NCBI RefSeq assembly: GCF_002119405.1
Contig: NZ_MTBG01000010.1
Location: forward strand, 44,442-108,441
Source of the DNA: Pseudoruegeria sp. SK021
GTDB taxonomy: Bacteria > Pseudomonadota > Alphaproteobacteria > Rhodobacterales > Rhodobacteraceae
DNA length: 64,000 bases
Direction of reading: 5' to 3'
Both the position numbers and the translations under genes were made by a program. The notes below the pieces were generated by a model that was not told where the DNA came from, did not search any database, and worked only from the letters and a program-made list of their open reading frames with translations. The first letter of the stretch is position 1, and every line of letters begins with the position of its first letter. Shown piece after piece: positions 19,355 to 27,729 of this stretch.

Positions 19355-21595
19355 ATGCGCACTGATCTGGGTCGTGCGACATGGCTGAAGATCAATCAGA
19401 TCAGGCAACGGAAACGGGTTCAAAACCTTGCGACGCTTGGTTTGGTGGCGTTGGGACCCGTTCTTGCCGTGACCACGTTCATGGTGCTCGGACCGCTTGG
19501 CCTTGAGGTGTCGTCGATGGGACTTCGGCTGGCGTTGCTGGCCGATCTGATCTACGTCCTTGCCGTGGCCACGCTGGTTCTGAGCCGGATTGCGCAGATG
19601 GTGGCAGCACGGCGGTCGCGCTCGGCGGGCTCGCGCCTGCATTTGCGGCTGACCGGCGTCTTCGCGCTGGTTGCCCTGATCCCCACCGTTCTTGTCGCGG
19701 TGTTCGCCGGATTGACCTTGAATGTCGGCCTTGAAGGCTGGTTTTCGGAACGGGTGCGGCAGGTGATTGGCGCGTCTCTGTCCGCCGCCGAAGCCTATGA
19801 AGAAGAACAGCGCCTTGGGCTTCAGGAAGACGCGCAGGCGCTGGCGAATCTGTTGGATGCCCAACGGCAGCGCACCGCGCTTTTGTCTGACGGCGATATT
19901 CGCGTCATTCTGACCCAAGGCCAGAGCCAGATTCAACGCGGGTTGAAAGAGGCCTATGTCATCAATGGCGTTGCCGAGATCAATGCTCGCGGCGAGGGGT
20001 CGTATCTGTTTGATTTCGAAGCCCCAACTGACGATCAGATCGCCGAGGCCCGGCAGGGCGGCATCGTGGTCATTCAGGATTGGGACAATAACGAATTTCG
20101 GGCGCTGGTTTTTCTGGATGCGTTCGTTGATCGCTATCTGCTGGTATCGCGAGATGTTGATGGGGAAATCCTGAACCTGCTGGATCAGACCCAACAGACC
20201 GCGAAACTGTATCTGCAACTGGAGCGCGAACGCGGGCGGATGCTGTTCGAGTTCGGGCTGCTTTATCTTGGCTTTGCCGTGATGCTTGTCTTGGCGGCGA
20301 TCTGGCTTGGGCTTTGGTTTGCCGAACGGTTGGCGCGTCCGGTCGGCCGGCTGGCCGGAGCGGCGCAAAGGGTCGGGGATGGCAATCTGGATGTGCAGGT
20401 GCGCGAGGAAGAGGGCGATGACGAGATCGCGGTGCTTGGCCGTGTGTTCAACCAAATGACCCGGCAGTTAAAGCGTCAACGCCAGACCCTTTTGGATGCC
20501 AACCAGCAGATCGAACAACGGCGGCGCTTGTTCGATTCGGTGCTGACGTCGATCACGGCTGGGGTGATCGGGCTGGATGCTATGGGACGGGTCGACTTTA
20601 TTAACCGGTCGGGCGTCCGTCTTCTGTCGCTGGACGATGACACCCTCGCCGGGCGCGACCTGACCGAGCTGGTACCCGAGTTCAGCCATCTGGTTCAAAG
20701 CTTGCGCCAAGATGGCGTCGAGGCCGTGCAAGAGGAAATCAAGCTGCGTCGCGGCGGCATTCAGGACATTTTGCTGGTTCGGATGGGGATGCGGCGCGGC
20801 ACCGACCACAAGTTGGAAGGATTCGTGGTCGCCTTTGATGACGTCACTGACCTGGTTTCTGCCCAGCGTATGGCGGCGTGGGGCGACGTGGCACGGCGGA
20901 TCGCCCATGAAATCAAAAACCCGCTGACCCCGATCCAGTTGTCGGCAGAGCGGATCAAGCGCAAGTTTAGCAAAAAGGTCGGCGAGGATTCCGCCACCTT
21001 GGACCAGTTGACCGATGTGATCGTTCGGCAAACCGGCGACCTTCGGCGCATTGTCGATGAATTTTCCAAATTCGCGCGGATGCCGGAACCTGAGCCGTCG
21101 TTGCAAGATTTGTCGAAGCTGGTGCAGGATGCGGTGGTCCTTCAGGCGGCCGGATATCCAACCGTGCGCTTGACGGGAACGATCCCCGATCAAGCCGTTC
21201 TGGCAGACCTCGACCCGACCCTGACGTCTCAGGCGATGATCAACGTGATCAAGAACGCGGTCGAGGCCACCCAAGCCCATGCCGCCACCGCCGGGCCTGA
21301 TTTTGTACCGGAAGTGCGTGTCCGTCTCGGCGTGTCCGGATCGGCGGCGGTGATCGAGGTTGATGACAACGGCAAGGGTTTTCCGCCGGATCGCGCGAAG
21401 CTTTTCGAGCCCTATGTGACAACCCGGGATAGCGGAACTGGACTTGGTCTTTCAATTGTGAAGAAAATCGTGGAAGAACAGGGGGGGCGGATCCGGTTGG
21501 AAGATGCGCCACCCTTTGCGCCGGGGGCGGCATCCGGGGCGCGGGTGACCCTATCCTTGCAGCTTGTCGAGACGGCATCAAATGCGGCGGAATGA
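19355..21595 (+). CDS. ntrY: Membrane-bound sensor histidine kinase NtrY
   Basis: 746 residues. Several N-terminal membrane segments (from about residue 25 to 110) and another near residue 300 enclose a periplasmic region. HAMP (RPVGRLAGAAQRVGDGN), a PAS domain (TAGVIGLDAMGRVDFINRSG), HisKA with [17 protein letters not shown], and HATPase with GTGLGLSIVKKI follow. It is paired with NtrX downstream; homologues sense redox or nitrogen conditions. I prefer ATG 19355 over in-frame ATGs at 19292 and 19328. The stretch before it uses codons rare here (tgt, cta, tta) and is full of hairpins, so it looks like a leader. Confidence 0.92.
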   Translation: MRTDLGRATWLKINQIRQRKRVQNLATLGLVALGPVLAVTTFMVLGPLGLEVSSMGLRLALLADLIYVLAVATLVLSRIAQMVAARRSRSAGSRLHLRLTGVFALVALIPTVLVAVFAGLTLNVGLEGWFSERVRQVIGASLSAAEAYEEEQRLGLQEDAQALANLLDAQRQRTALLSDGDIRVILTQGQSQIQRGLKEAYVINGVAEINARGEGSYLFDFEAPTDDQIAEARQGGIVVIQDWDNNEFRALVFLDAFVDRYLLVSRDVDGEILNLLDQTQQTAKLYLQLERERGRMLFEFGLLYLGFAVMLVLAAIWLGLWFAERLARPVGRLAGAAQRVGDGNLDVQVREEEGDDEIAVLGRVFNQMTRQLKRQRQTLLDANQQIEQRRRLFDSVLTSITAGVIGLDAMGRVDFINRSGVRLLSLDDDTLAGRDLTELVPEFSHLVQSLRQDGVEAVQEEIKLRRGGIQDILLVRMGMRRGTDHKLEGFVVAFDDVTDLVSAQRMAAWGDVARRIAHEIKNPLTPIQLSAERIKRKFSKKVGEDSATLDQLTDVIVRQTGDLRRIVDEFSKFARMPEPEPSLQDLSKLVQDAVVLQAAGYPTVRLTGTIPDQAVLADLDPTLTSQAMINVIKNAVEATQAHAATAGPDFVPEVRVRLGVSGSAAVIEVDDNGKGFPPDRAKLFEPYVTTRDSGTGLGLSIVKKIVEEQGGRIRLEDAPPFAPGAASGARVTLSLQLVETASNAAE

Positions 21596-21637
21596 GCAGA
21601 CGATGAGTTTGAGAATAAGACCTGAACAGGCGAGAAC

Positions 21638-23050
21638 ATGAGCGACATTCTGATAGTGGACGATGAGCGGGATATCCGGGAACTCATTTCCGATATTCTG
21701 GAAGACGAAGGCTTTTCAACGCGGCTGGCCGGGAATTCGGACGACTGCATGACAGCTCTCAGCGATGGGCTGCCAGCGTTGATGATTCTGGATATTTGGC
21801 TGAAAGACAGCACCATGGACGGGATCGATATCCTGACCAAGGTCAAGCGCGAGACGCCCGAGGTTCCGGTGGTGATCATCTCAGGCCACGGGAATATCGA
21901 AATTGCCGTCGCTGCTATCAAGCAGGGCGCTTATGACTTCATCGAGAAGCCGTTCAATATCGACCAGCTTCTGGTGGTGGTGCGGCGTGCGATGGAGGCG
22001 TCACGCCTGCGCCGGGAAAACACCGAACTACGCCGGATGGATGTCGCAAACGGCGAATTGATTGGATCAAGTCCACCGTTCAAGGCGTTGAAATTTCAGC
22101 TTGAAAAAGTGACGAAATCCAACGGGCGGGTCTTGTTGCGCGGCGCGCCGGGGTCGGGCAAAGAGACGGCCGCACGGTACTTGCACAGCAATTCCTTGCG
22201 GGCGACGGGGGGCTTCGTCAGCCTGAATTGTGCGTCGGTCTCGCCAGATCGGATGGAACATCTGCTGTTTGGCCGCGAAACCAATGGCCAGCAGGTGGAG
22301 CCGGGGCTTTTGGAGCAGGCCGACAAGGGCACGCTTTACTTGGATGAAGTGGCAGATATGCCGCTGGATACTCAGGCCCGAATTCTGCGGGTTCTGGTGG
22401 ATCAAAAGTTCCAGCGCGTGGGCGGCACCGCCATGATCAAGGTCGATGTGCGGATCATCTCAAGCACGTCGCGCGATCTGGCTTTTGAAATTGCCGAAGG
22501 CCGGTTCCGCGAAGAACTGTTTCATCGCCTTGCCGTGGTGCCGATTGACGTGCCGGGATTGGAAGAACGTCGCGCCGATATTCCCGAAATCGCGGCCTAT
22601 CTGATCGGACAGTTTCACAGCATCGATGGCTTGCCGGAGCGGCCCGTCAGCGACGAGGCAGTGGCGCAACTGCAAACCATGCTTTGGCCCGGGAATATCC
22701 GTCAGTTGCGCAATGTGATTGAACGGGTGCTGATCCTTGGACCAGATCACGGCGCCATTCAGGCGCGCGAATTGCCCGTGGCAGACCCCGAGAGTGACGA
22801 TGAGGACCGGGTGGTTTTGTCGCCCGCCATCGCACGCTTGCCGTTGCGCGAAGCCCGGGAGTTGTTCGAGCGGGAATATCTTCTCACCCAGATCAACCGG
22901 TTTGGCGGCAATATTTCCCGCACGGCGAGTTTCGTGGGCATGGAACGCTCGGCGCTGCATCGGAAGCTGAAGTCCCTCAGTGTGGTAACGTCGAACCGCG
23001 CGGGCGGCCGGGTTGCCATCATCGAGATCCCGGATGAGGACGAGGCATGA
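21638..23050 (+). CDS. ntrX: Response regulator NtrX without the GAFTGA loop
   Basis: 470 residues. Receiver with D52 in LMILDIWLKD, AAA+ domain with Walker A GAPGSGKETAARY and Walker B GTLYLDEVADM, and a C-terminal Fis-type helix-turn-helix (RTASFVGMERSALHRKL). Where sigma-54 activators have GAFTGA, it reads LFGRETNGQQVEPGLLEQA, so sigma-54 contact is unlikely. Partner of NtrY, whose gene ends 42 bases upstream. In relatives NtrX controls nitrogen, respiration and envelope genes. The start follows ACAGGCGAGAAC, a plausible ribosome binding site. Confidence 0.94.
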   Translation: MSDILIVDDERDIRELISDILEDEGFSTRLAGNSDDCMTALSDGLPALMILDIWLKDSTMDGIDILTKVKRETPEVPVVIISGHGNIEIAVAAIKQGAYDFIEKPFNIDQLLVVVRRAMEASRLRRENTELRRMDVANGELIGSSPPFKALKFQLEKVTKSNGRVLLRGAPGSGKETAARYLHSNSLRATGGFVSLNCASVSPDRMEHLLFGRETNGQQVEPGLLEQADKGTLYLDEVADMPLDTQARILRVLVDQKFQRVGGTAMIKVDVRIISSTSRDLAFEIAEGRFREELFHRLAVVPIDVPGLEERRADIPEIAAYLIGQFHSIDGLPERPVSDEAVAQLQTMLWPGNIRQLRNVIERVLILGPDHGAIQARELPVADPESDDEDRVVLSPAIARLPLREARELFEREYLLTQINRFGGNISRTASFVGMERSALHRKLKSLSVVTSNRAGGRVAIIEIPDEDEA

Positions 23051-23090
23051 CACAAGCCGCACGACGGACGTTTCAGGATGAGGCCGCTCG

Positions 23091-24467
23091 ATGAAAGTCA
23101 TCATCTGCGGCGCGGGTCAGGTCGGGTGGCAGATCGCCAAACATCTGTCGCGCGAGCACAATGAAGTTACCATTGTCGACAACAACGAAGACTTGGTGCG
23201 GCGGGCCACCGACCAATTGGACGTGAAAGGGGTCAGCGGATTTGCCAGCTACCCTGATGTGCTACGCAAGGCCGGGGCGCAGGACGCCGACATGATCATC
23301 GCGGCGACCCATTCAGACGAAGTGAATATGGTGACGTGCCAGTTGGCGCATTCGATGTTCTCTGTACAGCGCAAGATCGCGCGGCTGCGGGCGCAAAGCT
23401 ATCTGGATGCGTTGCAAGACGATCTCTATCGCCGGGATCATCTGCCGATTGACGTCGTGATCAGCCCGGAAAAAGAGGTGGCGGAGGCGGCGTTGCAACG
23501 TCTGGCAGCTCCGGTGACTTTTGACATCGAAAGCTTTCTCGACGGGCAGGCGCAACTGATGGGCATCGGGCTGGACGAAGAATGTCCGGTTCTGAATACG
23601 CCATTGCGCCAATTGACCGATCTGTTTTCGACTCTGCGCGCCATTGTGGTCGGGGTGCGCCGTGACGGTACCTTGATTACGCCTGCGGCGCGGGACCAGT
23701 TGTTCGCCGGTGACGAAGTGTATGTATTCTCGCATACCGACGACATGGATCGCACGCTTGAAATCTTTGGCAAAAAGCGGTCGCGGCAGGAACGTGTGGT
23801 GATCGTGGGCGGCGGCAATGTCGGTCTGGCAGTGGCCCGCGCGCTGGAGAAAAGCACCGAACGGGTCCGGGTCAAGATGATCGAGATGGATCGCCGGGTG
23901 GCTGAACATGCGGCAGAAGCGTTGCAGCGCACCATCGTTTTAAACGGCGACGGCCTGAATTCCGCACTGTTGCTGGAAGCCAATATTGCCAAGGCCGATG
24001 CGGTCCTGACGGTCACGGATGATGACAAGACCAACCTGCTGACGGCGGTGCGGGCCAAGTCTTTGGGATGCCGGATGGCGATCTCGCTGGTGAATGACCC
24101 TTCGCTGGTGCCGTTGTTGGGGCCGCTCGATATTGATGCCTATATCAATCCGCGCGCCACCACCGTGTCTTCGATCCTGCGGCATGTGCGCCATGGCCGG
24201 GTCCGAGGTGTCTATTCGATTGGCGATGGTGAGGCAGAAGTTCTGGAGGCGCAGGTTCTGAAGACGGCGCAAATGGCAGGCCGCTTTGTGCGCGACATCG
24301 ATTTTCCGGAAGGCGTGCTGATGGGGCCGATCCGTAAGGGCAACAGGATCCTCATTCCAAACGGCAATACCCGGATCGAAGATGGTGATATCGTCACATT
24401 CTTTGTGCTGTCCGGCGAAGTGCCTCATGTCGAACGGCTGTTGCAGGTTTCGATTGAATACTTCTAG
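23091..24467 (+). CDS. trkA: Trk potassium uptake regulatory subunit TrkA
   Basis: 458 residues, a peripheral membrane protein that binds NAD(H) and gates TrkH. Two RCK units are visible: the first starts with MKVIICGAGQVGWQIAKHL, the second has ERVVIVGGGNVGLAVARAL at about residue 235. Each is followed by a TrkA_C domain. It lies 40 bases after ntrX and eight bases before trkH. Its place after ntrYX is conserved in many alphaproteobacteria. Confidence 0.96.
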   Translation: MKVIICGAGQVGWQIAKHLSREHNEVTIVDNNEDLVRRATDQLDVKGVSGFASYPDVLRKAGAQDADMIIAATHSDEVNMVTCQLAHSMFSVQRKIARLRAQSYLDALQDDLYRRDHLPIDVVISPEKEVAEAALQRLAAPVTFDIESFLDGQAQLMGIGLDEECPVLNTPLRQLTDLFSTLRAIVVGVRRDGTLITPAARDQLFAGDEVYVFSHTDDMDRTLEIFGKKRSRQERVVIVGGGNVGLAVARALEKSTERVRVKMIEMDRRVAEHAAEALQRTIVLNGDGLNSALLLEANIAKADAVLTVTDDDKTNLLTAVRAKSLGCRMAISLVNDPSLVPLLGPLDIDAYINPRATTVSSILRHVRHGRVRGVYSIGDGEAEVLEAQVLKTAQMAGRFVRDIDFPEGVLMGPIRKGNRILIPNGNTRIEDGDIVTFFVLSGEVPHVERLLQVSIEYF

Positions 24468-24474
24468 ACCCGGG

Positions 24475-26016
24475 ATGTCGCGGCTTCGCCGTCCGCACCA
24501 GATGTGGTTCGACAAGGTGCCCTTGTTCGTGATCCTGTGCGGGGTGGCGTCGATTGCGATGATGGTGCCAGCCATTTATGGCGGTGTCACTGAAGACCAT
24601 GATGCCGCCCGTCCGTTCCTATATGCGGCGATTGTGTTGTTCGCGCTGTCGACCCTGCTGGCCATGGCGACGCGTTCCATGCCGGTGGGCAATCAGACCC
24701 GGGGATTGTTGTTATCCTTGGTGGGAGCCTATCTATGTTTGCCGGTCGTGCTGGCACTGCCCTTGGTCGAGGCCGTCCCGGGCTTGAGTTATCGCAATGC
24801 TTATTTCGAAATGGTGTCCAGCATCACGACCACCGGTGCGACGGTGTTCGACCTGCCGGACCACATCCCCGCCACCGTCCATCTGTGGCGCAGCATCGTT
24901 GGCTGGCTCGGCGGGTTTCTGATCTGGGTGGCCGCAATCGCCATTTTGGCCCCGCTTCGACTGGGCGGCTTTGAAGTGGTGCTGACCTCAGAGCAGGTCG
25001 GCCAGGACACAAAGCTGGGGCGCGCCGTCACTACAGCCCGGCCCATTCAACGCTTTTGGCGGTACACGCTGGATTTGGCGCCGATCTATGGCCTGTTGAC
25101 CCTCGCGCTGTGGCTTTGTTTGTTGATTGCTGGTGAAGAACCCTTCGTTGCGGTCTGTCATGCCATGGCGACACTTTCGACCAGCGGGATCTCGCCCGTG
25201 GCGGATCTGGGCGATACTCAAGCAGGCGCTATTGGCGAGGTGATCGTCTTCGTATTTTTGATCTTTGCCCTGTCGCGCAGCATGTTCGCCCAAGACATGC
25301 CGACGCCGATCATCCGGCGCAAGTATCAAGACCCGGAACTGCGACTTGCCGCCACCATCGTTCTGGCCGTACCGACGATCATTTTCGTACATCATTGGGT
25401 CGCGGTCCTTGAGGTAACATCGCCGGTGCAGTTTGGAGGCACCATTGAGGCCTATTGGGGCGCGATGTTCACGACCCTGTCGTTCCTCACCACCACCGGA
25501 TTTATCTCGGAAAGCTGGCCCGAGGCGCAGAACTGGTCGGGGCTGACCACACCCGGTCTGGTGCTGATGGGGCTTGCCCTTGTCGGTGGCGGGGTTGCCA
25601 CCACCGCAGGCGGGGTCAAGTTGCTGCGGGTCTATGCGCTGTATAAGCATGGCCAGTTGGAACTGTCCCGTCTGGTGCATCCCAGCATGATTGCCAGTCC
25701 GGGCAACCCGGCACGCCGCATCCGCTGGGACAGTGCCTATGTGGCGTGGCTGTACTTCATGATCTTTGCCCTGTCGGTGGCCTTTTTCATGATGATGCTC
25801 TCGCTGTTTCTGGTGGGCTTTGATGAAGGGGTTATCCTGACCGTGGCTGCGTTGACCAATACCGGGCCGCTCTCCGCTTTGGCCGGGGACAGCCCGATCA
25901 AATTGGCGATGCTGGATACGCCGGCCCAGATCGTTTTGTGTATTGCTATGGTTCTGGGGCGGCTGGAAACCCTTGCGATCATCGCCCTGTTAAACCCCGA
26001 TTTTTGGCGCTCGTGA
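24475..26016 (+). CDS. trkH: Trk-type potassium channel/transporter subunit TrkH
   Basis: 513 residues, strongly hydrophobic from end to end. The selectivity-filter-like loops carry [10 protein letters not shown] and [12 protein letters not shown], and [10 protein letters not shown] and [11 protein letters not shown] are the other pore loops. This is the four-fold MPM repeat layout of TrkH/KtrB. ATG 24475 lies just after the trkA stop and is weakly preceded by CCCGGG, so translation probably depends on coupling to trkA. ATG 24502 is an alternative. An in-frame ATG at 24382 inside trkA gives unrelated residues and is rejected. Confidence 0.92.
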
Positions 26017-26176
26017 TGGACAAGGCACCAACCGGTGCATAAATACTGCACGTGCGAAAAAGAACCGGTCTTCCGTGTGGAGCAACTGGAAAACCCGGGG
26101 GGTTGCATGCACTGTCATTGGGATATTTAAAAGCCCCGGTGCCCAAGCCGAAAAAAACAAGAAAAGGCAAACGACA

Positions 26177-26410
26177 ATGGCCTCCGACAGACAAAACTTG
26201 CAGGATGCTTTCCTGAACCACGTCAGAAAGACCAAGGTCCCGGTGACCATTTTCCTGATCAACGGTGTGAAGCTTCAGGGTGTCATCACCTGGTTCGATA
26301 ATTTCTGTGTCTTGCTGCGCCGTGACGGACAATCGCAACTTGTCTACAAGCACGCGATCTCTACGATCATGCCCAGCCAACCCATTAGCCTATATGAGGG
26401 CGAAGACTGA
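26177..26410 (+). CDS. hfq: RNA chaperone Hfq
   Basis: 77 residues, the short alphaproteobacterial form. The Sm1 motif is in [18 protein letters not shown] and the Sm2 motif in [23 protein letters not shown] is the usual first helix. It forms a hexamer that pairs small RNAs with mRNAs. ATG 26177 is chosen because the Hfq fold starts there; 34 extra residues from ATG 26075 are not Hfq-like. The 160-base gap after trkH should hold its promoter. The stop TGA overlaps the proposed CTG start of hflX. Confidence 0.97.
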
Positions 26411-27690
26411 CCGACTCCATCTCTCGCGAGGCCATTCCCACTCGGGCATGGGTCTTGCATCCCGATCTCGACAGCAACAACGAACGGCGCACCCCGGCGC
26501 ATTCCTTGGATGAAGCCGTGGCTTTGGCGGCCGCACTTCCCGGGCTTGAGGTCGTGGGGGCTGACGTCGTACGCGTTGCCAAGCCGCGTCCAGCCACCTT
26601 GTTCGGCACCGGTAAAGTCGACGAACTGAAAGCCCGGGCTGCGGCCATGGACGCTGAATTGGTCCTGATAGACGGCCCGTTGACGCCGGTTCAACAACGC
26701 AACTTGGAACGGGCATGGAAGGTCAAGATCCTTGACCGAACGGCCTTGATCCTTGAAATCTTCTCGGACCGCGCCCGGACTCGGGAAGGGGTGCTTCAGG
26801 TCGAAATGGCCGCGCTCAGCTATCAGCGCAAGCGGCTGGTGCGGGCTTGGACCCACCTTGAACGGCAGCGCGGCGGGCTTGGATTTGTCGGTGGCCCGGG
26901 GGAAACCCAGATTGAGGCCGACCGTCGGGCGATTGACGATGAATTGCTCAAGATCAAGCGCCAGTTGGCCAAAGTGGTCAAAACCCGGGATCTGCATCGT
27001 GCGGCCCGGGCAAAGGTGCCGTTCCCGATTGTGGCCCTTGTCGGCTATACCAACTCGGGCAAATCGACTTTGTTCAATCTGGTGACCGGCGCCGAGGTGA
27101 TGGCCAAGGACATGCTGTTTGCCACGTTGGATCCAACCATGCGGTCAGTCGAACTGCCCGATGGCCTAAAGGTGATCATGTCGGACACGGTTGGCTTTAT
27201 CAGCGCGCTGCCGACCCAGCTTGTCGCGGCGTTTCGCGCCACCCTTGAGGAAGTTCTGACCGCCGATCTGATCGTCCATGTGCGCGACATTTCGCATCCC
27301 GACAGCGACGCGCAGGCCGAAGATGTCCACGACATCTTGGCCAGTCTGGGGGTCAATCAAGCGACGCCGATGATCGAGGTTTGGAACAAGATCGATGTTC
27401 TGCCGGCTGACCGTCTGGCAGCGCTCAGCGCCCAAGCCGCGCGGGCGGATGATGTCCTGATGACGTCCGCGTTGACCGGCGCCGGGATTCCCGAGTTGCT
27501 GGCGCATATCCAGCAATTGGTGGTGGAACCGGTGCAGCAAGACATCCTGACCCTTCGGTTTAAGGATGGCCGCAGACGGGCGTGGTTGTTCGACCAGAAA
27601 TTGGTGGTGGATCAGTCGCAGGATGACACGGGTTATACCTTGACCGTGCGCTGGACCCAGCGGCAAAAGCGTCAGTACGACGGTCTCTAA
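26407..27690 (+). CDS. hflX: GTPase HflX (probable CTG start overlapping the hfq stop)
   Basis: 427 residues from the proposed start. A ribosome-associated GTPase that splits or rescues stalled ribosomes. N-terminal HflX domain ([24 protein letters not shown]), the coiled region [20 protein letters not shown] at [16 protein letters not shown], then the G domain with [19 protein letters not shown] and NKID. The reading frame is open only from 26398 and contains no ATG, GTG or TTG until TTG 26455. That TTG lies inside [10 protein letters not shown], a segment usual at HflX N-termini. CTG 26407 overlaps the hfq stop as CTGA and has GAGGGCGA upstream, so it is the best start. Confidence 0.88.
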
Positions 27691-27698
27691 AATGCGAA

Positions 27699-27729
27699 AC
27701 TAGATCGGTGTCGATGCCGCCGATCTAGT
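27699..27729. terminator. Shared terminator between hflX and the penicillin-acylase gene
   Basis: ACTAGATCGG (27699-27708) pairs perfectly with CCGATCTAGT (27720-27729) over an 11-base loop. The right arm includes the TAG stop of the minus-strand gene (27725-27727). On the minus strand the stem is followed by TTCGCATTTTAG, so it fits a terminator for that gene; it also lies nine bases after the hflX stop. Confidence 0.5.

Noticed and set aside
26455..26457. TTG 26455 as the hflX start
   Set aside because: It would remove the conserved residues just upstream; CTG 26407 keeps them. The TTG cannot be ruled out without protein data.
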